Source: Rhodococcus sp. 14-2470-1b (GTDB lineage Bacteria; Actinomycetota; Actinomycetes; Mycobacteriales; Mycobacteriaceae). Taken from it: a DNA stretch of 64,000 nucleotides. This document shows, one piece after another, positions 1-7,362 of the stretch. The notes under the pieces were generated by a model. It was not told where the DNA came from and made no database searches. It saw nothing but the letters and a program-made list of their open reading frames with translations. The position numbers and the translations under genes are program-made. The stretch spans positions 27,625 to 91,624 of the forward strand of contig NZ_NPFY01000013.1 of NCBI RefSeq assembly GCF_002259415.1, read 5' to 3'. The stretch's first letter is position 1; the number at the start of each line of letters is the position of its first letter.

Positions 1-735
1 AACGCCGAGTCGGGAGGGTCGCTCGGCGCGTCCGCCATCGACAGCGGGGCAGCAGGAGCTGCAGACAGCCAATTCCCGTACAAGTTCCACCTGCCGAACG
101 CTCTGCTCAATCCACAGCCCACACCACCGGCAGCGCCAGTCGAGGCCACCGACCCGGCGACGACAGCACTCGACTCGACGATTACGGACAGCACCACGAC
201 GTCGAGCACGATCCCCGAGACCGCAGCGGCGACCCAGCCCGAGCTGTTCTCCGTCAGCGACCGACTCAAGAAACTCGGCTCGGATCTCAGCAGCGTTGCC
301 GTCGATGCGATGCTCGAACAGATCCCGTTCGGCCTCGGCGAGTCCCGCTTCCTGACGACACCGCTCATCCCGGCCGCTCCGGACGCCTTCCCGAAGGAAG
401 ACATCGCTAACCAGCTCCCAGTGACCCCGGGGCATGGCAACTGGCTGGAGGACTGGGTCAAGGCACTACGTCGACCCGCGAGCATCCCAGTGTTCGATCA
501 GGGCGGCGTCGTGGCACCCGGCATCAACCTCATCAACAACAAGACCGGCGCCCACGAAGCCCTGGCGAACGTCACCGGGTTGCTCGAAGCCATGCCAGCC
601 GAAGGCATCGGAGGGTCAGGACCGGACTTCTCGATCAACAACGTGACGATCACCGGCCACGACACCAGAGAGGTCATGCGCCAGATGAACGCGCTACAGA
701 CTCGGCAGATGATGCGCTACGGCGGCAAGCCGTGA
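1..735 (+). CDS. Phage tail tape-measure protein, C-terminal part (5' truncated by window edge)
   Basis: The frame is open from base 1 to the TGA at 733-735, so only the last 244 residues of a longer protein are seen. The N-terminal part visible here is rich in Ala, Pro, Thr and Ser. The end carries a segment of the type FDQGGVVAPGINLINNKTG followed by an acidic stretch, which is the usual tail of tape-measure proteins from actinobacterial siphoviruses. Such proteins set tail length and sit inside the tail tube. The normal downstream genes (distal tail, minor tail, lysin) are absent; only about 150 bases separate the stop from a tRNA-like fragment. This suggests a degraded or rearranged prophage end. 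The family assignment rests on the C-terminal motif only. Confidence 0.6.
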   Translation, partial: NAESGGSLGASAIDSGAAGAADSQFPYKFHLPNALLNPQPTPPAAPVEATDPATTALDSTITDSTTTSSTIPETAAATQPELFSVSDRLKKLGSDLSSVAVDAMLEQIPFGLGESRFLTTPLIPAAPDAFPKEDIANQLPVTPGHGNWLEDWVKALRRPASIPVFDQGGVVAPGINLINNKTGAHEALANVTGLLEAMPAEGIGGSGPDFSINNVTITGHDTREVMRQMNALQTRQMMRYGGKP

Positions 736-743
736 AACTCGTC

Positions 744-771
744 TGGCCACAATTTGGCCACACATGGCCAC
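744..771. repeat. Three TGGCCAC direct repeats just after the phage gene
   Basis: TGGCCAC occurs at 744-750, 755-761 and 765-771, that is at 11- and 10-base steps, close to one helical turn. Closely phased short repeats beside an attachment core are typical of arm-type binding sites for tyrosine integrases. Binding by an integrase is an inference. Confidence 0.4.
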
Positions 772-855
772 GATTAAGGTCGATTCAGGTGGGTTGTACG
801 AGGCGTCAAATGCCTGGTGGGACCGGGTAAAGCGCATCGACCAGCAGGGCGCAGA

Positions 856-881
856 AGAGTTCAAATCCCTCCGCTTCCGCA
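856..881 (+). other. Putative prophage attachment core: 3' end of a tRNA-Ser-like gene
   Basis: The stretch contains a T-loop (TTCAAAT at 860-866), the 3' T-stem CCCTC and an acceptor-like CGCTTCCG, but the 5' T-stem strand does not pair and no D-arm or anticodon arm precedes it. It resembles, without being identical to, the 3' end of the tRNA-Ser at 6393-6482. A lone tRNA 3' end next to phage DNA and followed by a strong terminator is the usual scar left when a phage integrates into a tRNA gene. The intact target tRNA would lie at the other prophage edge, outside this window. Confidence 0.45.
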
Positions 882-883
882 GC

Positions 884-921
884 ACGACGACGGCCCCGGT
901 GCTCACCGGGGCCGTCGTCGT
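884..921. terminator. Strong hairpin terminator
   Basis: A perfect 17-bp GC-rich stem (884-900 with 905-921) closes a GCTC loop and runs into TTTCGTT on the plus strand. It would end transcription from the tRNA-like/phage side, and can also serve the minus-strand pseudouridine synthase gene that ends at 930. Confidence 0.8.
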
Positions 922-929
922 TTCGTTCG

Positions 930-1841
930 TCATGTCAGGGCGTGATCCAGGCGTCGGGAAGTCTGAAACTGTCTGGATCTGCCGGTCAGCGGGTCGGTGA
1001 ATTCCATCGTCGAGGCCAAGAGTTGCAAGGGCTCCGTGAAGTCGTCGACGGCTCGGTCGGTGGGATGCGGATAAAGATCGTCGCCGACGATGGGGGTCCC
1101 CATCGAGTTCATGTGGAGGCGTAGCTGATGGGTACGTCCTGTTGTCGGGTGAAGTCGATAGTGTCCCAGCGTATTTCGGTGGTCAAGGAGTTCGACGGTG
1201 GTGTGCGCATTCGGCTCGCCCGCGACTTCTCGGGCGGCGAAGTCGTATTTTTCCTTGACGATGCGACTCGATACTTCGCGCGGAAAGTGGAGTGCAGGAT
1301 CGTAACCGGCCACGGCCTCGTAGACCTTGCGTACTTTTCGGTCCTGGAACAGGGTCTGGTAAGCGCCGCGTACGGTCGGATCGATCACGAACAGCACGAG
1401 ACCTGCAGTGACTCGATCCAGTCGGTGCGCCGGAATCAGATGCGGCAGAGCCAATTCCTGGCGTAGGCGCACCAATGCTGTCTGCAGAATGTGTCCGCCG
1501 CGCGGGATGGTCGGCAGGAAGTGGGGTTTGTCGATCACCAGGATCGTGTCGTCGCGGTAGACGATGGGGATGTCGAACGGGACCACGGTTTCGACGGGGA
1601 GATCGCGATGGAACCAGACGGCCCCGCCCGGGGCGTACGCGGTGTCGCGGCTGACAGGACCTTGCATGTCGACGATGGCGTCGGCGTCGAACATCTCGTC
1701 GATGCGGTCCGGTGACATCCGTGGTTCGGTCGCGACGAGAAATTCACGCACGGTGACCCACCGGCCGTCTTCCGGCATTCGCACCCGGGCTGGATCCAGG
1801 CCGTGCCTTTTCGGCAACGGGGGTTGCTGCCGTCGTCTCAC
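930..1841 (-). CDS. RluA-family 23S rRNA/tRNA pseudouridine synthase
   Basis: Converts specific uridines in structured RNA to pseudouridine in the cytoplasm. The catalytic motif HRLDRVTAGLVLF, with the family Asp, is present, as is the later GRTHQLRLHM motif, in the order usual for RluA/RluD proteins; an S4-like part is reduced to a short basic N-terminus. The frame stays open further upstream, but those codons lie inside the inverted repeat at 1856-1910 that ends the neighbouring gene. I therefore chose the GTG at 1841 (303 residues); no strong ribosome site is visible, so the message may be nearly leaderless. The RNA target cannot be told from the sequence. Confidence 0.85.
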   Translation of the reverse strand: MRRRQQPPLPKRHGLDPARVRMPEDGRWVTVREFLVATEPRMSPDRIDEMFDADAIVDMQGPVSRDTAYAPGGAVWFHRDLPVETVVPFDIPIVYRDDTILVIDKPHFLPTIPRGGHILQTALVRLRQELALPHLIPAHRLDRVTAGLVLFVIDPTVRGAYQTLFQDRKVRKVYEAVAGYDPALHFPREVSSRIVKEKYDFAAREVAGEPNAHTTVELLDHRNTLGHYRLHPTTGRTHQLRLHMNSMGTPIVGDDLYPHPTDRAVDDFTEPLQLLASTMEFTDPLTGRSRQFQTSRRLDHALT

Positions 1842-1855
1842 CGACCGACGGTACC

Positions 1856-1910
1856 GAGTTCGCACTTGTGCAGGCAAAACGCAGCCCGAAAGCTGCACAA
1901 GTGCGAACTC
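1856..1910. terminator. 17-bp inverted repeat, terminator of the excalibur gene
   Basis: Perfect 17-bp arms (1856-1872 and 1894-1910) flank a 21-base loop. It begins 7 bases past the end of the minus-strand excalibur gene and lies just before the pseudouridine synthase. The long loop and the GCACTTGTGCA core, itself nearly symmetrical, are unlike a simple intrinsic terminator and could mark a dispersed intergenic repeat. Confidence 0.6.
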
Positions 1911-1916
1911 GAGGAA

Positions 1917-2243
1917 TTACTCGCAGCCGATGCCGTCGTTGTCGCGGTCGAGGTGTGGGCCGTAGCCGTATTCGTCGCGGTAGACGGGGGCGGCCCCTGC
2001 GTCGCGAGCCTCGGTGCAGTTCTTGTACTGGAACGTGGACTGTGGCCGGGGTGCTGCCTGAGGCGCGACACGTGGTGCGGGAGCCGGCTGCACGAACGCG
2101 GGGCAGAACTGCGACGAACCGGAGTTGCAGAGGAAGTCTGCGACGGGATCGGCGCTTGCAACGGATGGACTGATGGCCATCGTGGCAGCGAGGGCGATAC
2201 CGCCCAATCCGAGACGGGCGAGCATGGAGGTCTTGCTGGTCAT
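1917..2243 (-). CDS. Secreted excalibur calcium-binding domain protein
   Basis: A 108-residue exported protein. The N-terminus has a basic start, a hydrophobic stretch (LGLGGIALAATMAI) and an Ala-Ser-Ala cleavage region near residue 30. A Pro/Ala-rich linker follows, then a C-terminal excalibur domain (YKNCTEARDAG... DRDNDGIGCE) with the calcium-loop pattern DxDxDGxxC and paired cysteines. This domain is known from surface proteins and nucleases of actinobacteria and firmicutes; here it stands alone, so the partner or function is unknown. It is a single-gene unit with its own hairpin terminator. Confidence 0.88.
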   Translation of the reverse strand: MTSKTSMLARLGLGGIALAATMAISPSVASADPVADFLCNSGSSQFCPAFVQPAPAPRVAPQAAPRPQSTFQYKNCTEARDAGAAPVYRDEYGYGPHLDRDNDGIGCE

Positions 2244-2353
2244 AGGTGTGGCTCCTGAGCTGAGGGGGTTTCAATCGTCGAGCAGGTGTGATCAAACGGT
2301 CAATCATCTGCGCGAATGAGTTTGGAATCCGACGCTCGTGCGTATACGAACGT

Positions 2354-2557
2354 ATGAGCGAAAACGAGCAGGTCAACCAGAACCCCGAGAAGGATCCCGA
2401 CCAGTGGGTGACCGGCGACGAGCCGATCACCGGTCCGCAGGAAAGCTACTTGAACACGCTGGCGCAGGAAGCAGGCGAGGACGTGCCGGCCGATCTGACC
2501 AAAGCCCAGGCGTCGGAAATGATCGACAAACTGCAAGGCGAGACGGGTCGCGGATAA
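2354..2557 (+). CDS. DUF3072 family small protein
   Basis: A 67-residue acidic, soluble protein with the DUF3072 pattern: DPDQWVTGDEPITGPQ, then YLNTLAQEAGE and a C-terminal ASEMIDKLQ helix. The family is widespread in actinobacteria and plants-associated bacteria and has no established biochemical role. I start at the ATG at 2354 because family members begin shortly before the DPDQW segment; an in-frame codon at 2288 would add 22 unrelated residues. No clear ribosome site precedes either start. Confidence 0.8.
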   Translation: MSENEQVNQNPEKDPDQWVTGDEPITGPQESYLNTLAQEAGEDVPADLTKAQASEMIDKLQGETGRG

Positions 2558-2608
2558 CCATCCCCGACGGGTGAGGACGGCCTGGGCGGAGCCCGCGACA
2601 ATCGGCCG

Positions 2609-3238
2609 GTGAATGTGCAGGGGCTGCGGCGGGAGTCGTGGGGGTTCGTCGTCGGTTCGCTGCTGTTCGGGATGGCCGCGGTGCCTGGTTATGCGCATTG
2701 GGTAGGCGTCGACGTCGACAACGTCACCTACTTCGTGGGTTCGTTGTTCTTCACCGCGTCGGGTTTCATCGCGTTGAGGCTCAGTGGGCGCCCGGTACCC
2801 GGTTCGGAGTCGGCGAGGGTAGAGCACTTCGACTGGTGGGCGGCTGCGGTGCAGTTCGTGGGTACCGTTCTGTTCAACGTGAGCACAGGTGTCGCCCTGG
2901 TGGCCGGGTTGACGGCGGCCCAGGCGGACAAGTGGGTGTGGCGTCCCGATGTGTTCGGCTCGGCGGCTTTTCTCGTTGCGAGCGCGCTCGCTGTCGTAGC
3001 GACCACCGAAACGGACAAATTGTGGGATCCGCATGCTCGTAACTGGCGGAGCACGTGGTTGAACATGATTGGTTCGATCGCGTTCGGATTCTCGGCGGTG
3101 GGGGCATTCATCAGGCCTGCGACCGGGGATCCGGCGAACGCGTCGATGGCGAATCTGGGGACGCTCGTCGGTGCACTGTGTTTTCTCGTTGCGGCCCTGC
3201 TCATGCGGCCTTTGGGACGAGTCCCAAACAACTCGTAG
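2609..3238 (+). CDS. Integral membrane protein, YrhK-like domain
   Basis: A 209-residue membrane protein that starts at GTG 2609. Hydrophobic segments lie at about 10-30, 40-60, 75-105, 118-135, 150-167 and 180-200, giving six likely passes. Trp/Asp-containing loops (HFDWWAAAVQFVGT and KLWDPHARNWRSTW) recall YrhK-like domains, which are often repeated two or three times in one chain. No catalytic or transport motif is seen. It follows the DUF3072 gene by 51 bases and may share its transcript. Function unknown. Confidence 0.65.
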   Translation: MNVQGLRRESWGFVVGSLLFGMAAVPGYAHWVGVDVDNVTYFVGSLFFTASGFIALRLSGRPVPGSESARVEHFDWWAAAVQFVGTVLFNVSTGVALVAGLTAAQADKWVWRPDVFGSAAFLVASALAVVATTETDKLWDPHARNWRSTWLNMIGSIAFGFSAVGAFIRPATGDPANASMANLGTLVGALCFLVAALLMRPLGRVPNNS

Positions 3239-3379
3239 AACTTTTGTACGACCCTCCTTACGACTATTGTGAGCGGAACCACAGCTCGCGGCACGGCTGC
3301 CTACCGGTGAGTTACCTTGTGGAACAGATGTTGTTCGTGTTGCGCCGGAGACGGGGTGACGGGGGAGGATGGATCAGTA

Positions 3380-4417
3380 ATGCACCGTCGTGTTCTGGCA
3401 GCGCTCGGAACCGGTATCGCGCTGTCGATATTCGGGTCCGGTGTGGTGTCTGCCCAACCGCTCCCCGGGACCGGTAGCTCGGAGGGGGCCCCGGCACCGT
3501 TCTCGCAGTCTTCGCCCGCCACATCTGCGCGTATCGACAAGGTCGAGATGTTGACCGATCGTCGTGCAGCGGTTTTCGTGGACTCGCCTGCAATGGGCAA
3601 GATCGTCCAGGTTCAGGTTCTGCTTCCCGCCGCGCAAGCTGTCTCCCGCCCCACGCTGTACGTGCTCGACGGCGTCAGCGCAGGCAAGGAATCCAACTAC
3701 GCGGAGAGCACGTGGACGCAGAAGACCGACATCGTCGACTTCTTCGCCAACAAGAACGCCAACGTTGTTCTGCCGGTGGGTGGTTCGAGTAGCTACTACA
3801 CCGACTGGAACGTTCCGGACCCCATCCTCGGTGTGAACATGTGGGAGACGTTCCTGACGCAGGAGCTCCCACCGCTGATCGACGCGCGGTTCTCCGGCAA
3901 CGGCACCAACGCTATCGCCGGTGTGTCCATGGGCGCACAGGCCGCGATGGATCTCATCACCCGTCACCCGGATCTCTACACCGGCGTCGCGGGGCTGAGC
4001 GGGTGCTACGACAACTCGCAGAACAACTTGAAGGACGCAGTGCGCGCAACGGTCGCGATGAACGGCGGCAACGCAACCAACATGTGGGGCGAGAACGCCG
4101 ACCTCCGCTGGGTCGAGCACGATCCATCGCGTAATGCAGAAGCGTTGCGCGGCAAGGATGTCTACATCTCCGTCGGTACCGGACTGCCCGGTCCGTACGA
4201 GCTCGGCCCCGGTGGAAGCGGACTCGAGGTGGCAGCGCAGGGTGGCCCGCTCGAGGCTGCTGCGCTCTACTGCACCACTCTGTTCGATACGCGGCTGCGC
4301 TCACTCGACATCGACGCGACCGTCGTCTATCGCCCCTACGGCATTCATCAGTGGGTGTACTGGCAGGACGATCTACGCGAGTCCTGGCCGACGCTCGAGC
4401 GGGCTCTGGGCCTCTAG
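3380..4417 (+). CDS. Secreted antigen-85-type esterase / mycolyltransferase-like protein
   Basis: A 345-residue exported alpha/beta hydrolase of the esterase D / antigen 85 group. A signal peptide (MHRRVLAALGTGIALSIFGS, cleavage near SAQP) is followed by the family layout: a beta-strand with YVLDGVSAG, a Trp/Tyr-rich oxyanion region, the nucleophile GVSMGA near residue 180, and a late GIHQWVYW carrying the catalytic His. In mycolic-acid bacteria these enzymes move mycolates onto trehalose or arabinogalactan outside the membrane. A clear ribosome site (GGGGGAGGA at 3361-3369) fixes the ATG at 3380. The acyl acceptor is not predictable from sequence. Confidence 0.85.
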   Translation: MHRRVLAALGTGIALSIFGSGVVSAQPLPGTGSSEGAPAPFSQSSPATSARIDKVEMLTDRRAAVFVDSPAMGKIVQVQVLLPAAQAVSRPTLYVLDGVSAGKESNYAESTWTQKTDIVDFFANKNANVVLPVGGSSSYYTDWNVPDPILGVNMWETFLTQELPPLIDARFSGNGTNAIAGVSMGAQAAMDLITRHPDLYTGVAGLSGCYDNSQNNLKDAVRATVAMNGGNATNMWGENADLRWVEHDPSRNAEALRGKDVYISVGTGLPGPYELGPGGSGLEVAAQGGPLEAAALYCTTLFDTRLRSLDIDATVVYRPYGIHQWVYWQDDLRESWPTLERALGL

Positions 4418-5475
4418 AGGGCCGCGGTCGCCGCGTAGTTCAAAAATGCGTCGTTCTCGTGCGGGTCACCGATGGTGATCCGCACGCCGTCGTTTCCGTA
4501 GGCACGCAACAGGACTCCGGCCTCGGCCGACCCTTCCGCGAAGGCGCCGGAGCGGTCGCCGAGCGGAAGGAACACGAAGTTCGCGTCGGAATGTGCTACG
4601 TCGTAGCCGTATCCGATCAGCGCGTTTCGTACGCGCTCACGTTCCGCCACCAGCGCATCGGTGCGGGCAAGAAGCTCGTCCTTGGACGCCAGCGATGCCA
4701 ATGCGGCTTGCTGTGCAATGGAGTTGACGGCGAATGCGATGCGCACCTTGCCGAGGGCGGTGATGATCGACGGATCGCCGACGGCATAGCCCACGCGCAA
4801 CCCGGCGAGTCCGTACGCCTTGGAGAAGGTACGCAGGACCAGCACGTTACGACGACCACGGGCCAACTCGACTCCGTCGGTGTAATCGCCTTCGGGGTTC
4901 TCGCGGGCGTACTCGAAGTAGGCCTCGTCGAGCACGACGAGTACATGCGCAGGGACGGCGTCGAGGAAGTGCTCGAGCTTCGAACGACGGACCACCGTGC
5001 CGCTCGGGTTGTTGGGGTTGCAGACGAACACCACACGGGTGCGGTCGGTGATCGCCGCGAGCATCGCGTCCAGGTCGTGGACGTGGTTCGCGTCGAGCGG
5101 TACCTGCACGGGGGTTGCTCCGGCGACACGGGTGATGATCGGATACGCCTCGAACGAGCGCCACGCGAACACCACTTCGTCACCCGGTCCACAGGTGATT
5201 TGGACGACCTCCTGGCAGAGTGCGACGGAGCCGTTGCCTGCCGCGACGTTCTCGGGTGCGACTTTCAATTCCGAGGCGAGGGCTGCGACCAATTCGGTGG
5301 CGAGGATGTCCGGGTAGCGGTTGACGCCTGCCGCGGCTTCGAGAATCTTCGCCTGAACGCTCGGCAGCGGCCCCTGGGTGGTCTCGTTGCTGGCCAGCTT
5401 GATCGCCCCGGGAAAGTTGCGGCCGGGTACATAGGCGGGGATGGCGTCGAGGTCGGTGCGTATGCGAGCGGTCAC
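4414..5475 (-). CDS. pat: Aromatic / histidinol-phosphate-type aminotransferase (PLP, class II)
   Basis: A 353-residue PLP enzyme. Features in order: LASNETTQGPLPSV near the N-terminus, the PLP phosphate region AAGNGSVALCQ, the substrate motif CNPNNPSGT, DEAYFEY with the PLP-binding Asp and Tyr, and TFSKAYGLAGLRVGY with the Schiff-base Lys. This pattern fits actinobacterial HisC-like aromatic aminotransferases (Pat), which form Phe, Tyr or Trp from the oxo-acids. hisC proper normally sits in a his operon, and no his gene is near, so I prefer Pat. It overlaps the convergent esterase gene by 4 bases. Confidence 0.82.
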   Translation of the reverse strand: MTARIRTDLDAIPAYVPGRNFPGAIKLASNETTQGPLPSVQAKILEAAAGVNRYPDILATELVAALASELKVAPENVAAGNGSVALCQEVVQITCGPGDEVVFAWRSFEAYPIITRVAGATPVQVPLDANHVHDLDAMLAAITDRTRVVFVCNPNNPSGTVVRRSKLEHFLDAVPAHVLVVLDEAYFEYARENPEGDYTDGVELARGRRNVLVLRTFSKAYGLAGLRVGYAVGDPSIITALGKVRIAFAVNSIAQQAALASLASKDELLARTDALVAERERVRNALIGYGYDVAHSDANFVFLPLGDRSGAFAEGSAEAGVLLRAYGNDGVRITIGDPHENDAFLNYAATAAL

Positions 5476-5566
5476 GGCTCACATTATGCGCCTGGCGTTC
5501 ATGTGCTTTTTCTGTGTGTCCGCCGGTATTGATGCGAGCACCGCACGAGCGCACTAGTTTGGGTTC

Positions 5567-6319
5567 ATGTCGGGAATCTTCACGGATGTGGCAGTGCTCC
5601 GAATCGATGTCGACCCCGGTGTGGTGGAAGCCGACACCGAGCAACCACCTGCGGTGCAGCAGAAAGTCCCCCTCACCGCCATCGAGCCCGACGGCAGTGT
5701 GCGCGGCGGCATCGTCGTCCTGCACGAGTCCCGCGAGATCCCGGCGTCGCTGCTGGATCTGTTGCGCGCCCTCGCGCTGGAGGGTTGGTTGGCCGTCGCT
5801 CCTGACCTTTTCCATCGCGACGCCGACACCGACGGCGACGAGGTCTTCGGCGAGAACCTCTTCGCCGACTTCGACGCCACGTTCGACTGGCTCACCACTC
5901 GAGGCGTCTATCCGGACTGCGTCGGCGTCATCGGGTTCGACGACGCTGGGACCGCCGCGCTGATCGTCGCCACCAATCGTCCCATCGGTGCAGCTGTCAG
6001 CGTCGCCGCAGCCGGGATTCTCGAGCCGTTGAACGACGACGCCGTCGCGCTCGTCGAAGCCGCGCCGTCGCTTCAGGCGCCGTGGCTCGGCCTGTACGGC
6101 GAGAACGACCCCAAGACCCCACCCGAGCACATCGAGAGCCTTCGGGAGGCGGCGACGAAAGCGTCCGTGGCAACCAATGTGGTCAGTTACGGCGGACTCG
6201 GTCACCGAGCTGATGCCCCGCCGTCACCCGGCAGCGCCGAGGACGGGGATCCGACGGCGGCTGCCCTCGTCGAAGCGCAGACCCGAATCTTCGACTGGTT
6301 CGACTCATTCCTTCGCTGA
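5567..6319 (+). CDS. Dienelactone-hydrolase-family protein with Asp at the nucleophile position
   Basis: A 250-residue cytoplasmic alpha/beta hydrolase of DLH shape: GGIVVLHE strand, HESREIPASL helix, APDLFHRD, the nucleophile elbow, GLYGENDPKTP with the acid Asp, and GLGHRADAP with the His. The elbow reads IGFDDAG, so the Cys expected in GxCxGG is replaced by Asp. It might act through an Asp nucleophile, as in dehalogenases and epoxide hydrolases, or be inactive in the canonical sense. It is divergent from the aminotransferase and precedes the two tRNA genes. Confidence 0.72.
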   Translation: MSGIFTDVAVLRIDVDPGVVEADTEQPPAVQQKVPLTAIEPDGSVRGGIVVLHESREIPASLLDLLRALALEGWLAVAPDLFHRDADTDGDEVFGENLFADFDATFDWLTTRGVYPDCVGVIGFDDAGTAALIVATNRPIGAAVSVAAAGILEPLNDDAVALVEAAPSLQAPWLGLYGENDPKTPPEHIESLREAATKASVATNVVSYGGLGHRADAPPSPGSAEDGDPTAAALVEAQTRIFDWFDSFLR

Positions 6320-6328
6320 CCAGCCGTT

Positions 6329-6356
6329 TTGCGTTAACCGTGTAGGCATGTGTAAT
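6329..6356 (+). promoter_or_regulatory. Candidate sigma-70 promoter for the tRNA genes
   Basis: TTGCGT at 6329-6334 and TGTAAT at 6351-6356 are 16 bases apart and lie about 36 bases before the tRNA-Ser. Position and spacing fit a housekeeping promoter; this is by eye only. Confidence 0.4.
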
Positions 6357-6392
6357 CTTCTTCCTCGGCGGTCCGAGAGGGCCGGCAGCCTA

Positions 6393-6482
6393 GGAGGCGT
6401 GCCAGAGCGGCCGAATGGGAGTCACTGCTAATGACTTGACCCTTCACCGGGTCCGGAGGTTCAAATCCTCTCGCCTCCGCCA
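6393..6482 (+). tRNA. tRNA-Ser (anticodon GCT)
   Basis: Acceptor strands GGAGGCG and CGCCTCC pair, the anticodon loop CTGCTAA shows GCT, the long variable arm is that of a class II tRNA, and the T-loop is TTCAAAT. The CCA end is encoded. Confidence 0.95.
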
Positions 6483-6527
6483 CGGTTGGTAGAGTTCTAC
6501 CGGCCAGCAAGACCAATTGAATAGCAC

Positions 6528-6600
6528 GCGCCCGTAGCTCAACGGATAGAGCACTTGACTACGGATCAAGAGGTTAGGGGTTCGAATCCCTTCGGGCGCA
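6528..6600 (+). tRNA. tRNA-Arg (anticodon ACG)
   Basis: Acceptor strands GCGCCCG and CGGGCGC pair; the anticodon stem CTTGA/TCAAG holds loop CTACGGA with ACG, which is read as ICG. The 73-base gene does not encode CCA (ACA follows). It lies 45 bases after tRNA-Ser and probably shares its transcript. Confidence 0.95.
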
Positions 6601-6605
6601 CAGAA

Positions 6606-6647
6606 GAAAATGCCCCGAGCTGCAGCGATGCAGTTCGGGGCATTTTC
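6606..6647 (+). terminator. Terminator of the tRNA unit
   Basis: A 19-bp stem with one G-T pair and a GCGA tetraloop starts 5 bases past tRNA-Arg and ends in TTTTCGTTT. Confidence 0.85.
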
Positions 6648-6722
6648 GTTTCCGGCCCGACTCGACAGTCACTCGACGCAGCCTGCGGTGCGGCTGAAAG
6701 TGTCGAAGGCTCCCGCAGGGTT

Positions 6723-7340
6723 TCACCCGCGCACAGGGATCACTGTCACTCCGGGGAAGACGCAGCTCTCGGCTTCGTCGAGCATCGCCGCGGCAACGGT
6801 TGCGCGGCTGATTGTCGCGGGGAAGATCCTTCGGGGGGCATCTTCGAGCGCAACTGTCTTCCATGTGTCTGCACGCAGTTTGTCGGTCAGCGGTCCAGCA
6901 TGGAAGACGGTTCCTCCCGCACCGAGGACCGCAGCGTCTGCACTTACTTTGTCGGGCAGTTCTTTTCCCATGACGCGACGCAGTAGCCAGCGGGTGAACA
7001 CGCCGGCGGCCTCGCCTGAGGTACCCGTTCCGAAGGCGCCGAGCCAGATGATTCGGGATGGTCGGGCGGCGATGATGCTTCGCGCGCCTGCGTCGAGGGT
7101 TCCGACACCACCTGTGGTGACCCCGAGACCTGAGATCACGATGGTGCCGGGGTCGATGACACGCTCGATGGATTCGGCGTCGAACACGTCGGCCGACACC
7201 TTCGTCAGGTGCGGGGCGTCAGGAAGGGCGATTCGGCCGGGATCGCGCGCTATGGCGACAACGGTATGTCCGCGTTCGAGTGCTTGCCCGGTCAGCTGGT
7301 GTCCGGTAGCGCCCGACGCGCCGAGGATGGTGATGTGCAT
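6723..7340 (-). CDS. NAD(P)H-binding NmrA-like / atypical SDR protein
   Basis: A 205-residue single-domain Rossmann protein. The N-terminal MHITILGASGATGHQL holds the GASGATG dinucleotide loop of atypical SDRs, and ARDPGR after the second strand suggests NADP preference. No YxxxK pair is found, as in NmrA-type sensors and flavin-reductase-like members, so it may be a redox sensor or isomerase rather than a dehydrogenase. It lies 22 bases downstream of the IMPase-like gene on the same strand; both would come from the promoter they share with the divergent LysR gene. Confidence 0.75.
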   Translation of the reverse strand: MHITILGASGATGHQLTGQALERGHTVVAIARDPGRIALPDAPHLTKVSADVFDAESIERVIDPGTIVISGLGVTTGGVGTLDAGARSIIAARPSRIIWLGAFGTGTSGEAAGVFTRWLLRRVMGKELPDKVSADAAVLGAGGTVFHAGPLTDKLRADTWKTVALEDAPRRIFPATISRATVAAAMLDEAESCVFPGVTVIPVRG

Positions 7341-7362
7341 GACTTGCTACCTTTTCGATCGA

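Noticed and set aside
856..881. A complete tRNA gene at this site
   Set aside because: Only the T-loop and 3' acceptor strand are present; the 5' T-stem does not pair and no anticodon or D arm is found upstream.
4351..5532. 393-codon plus-strand frame opposite the aminotransferase
   Set aside because: Shadow of the minus-strand PLP enzyme, whose catalytic motifs are intact.
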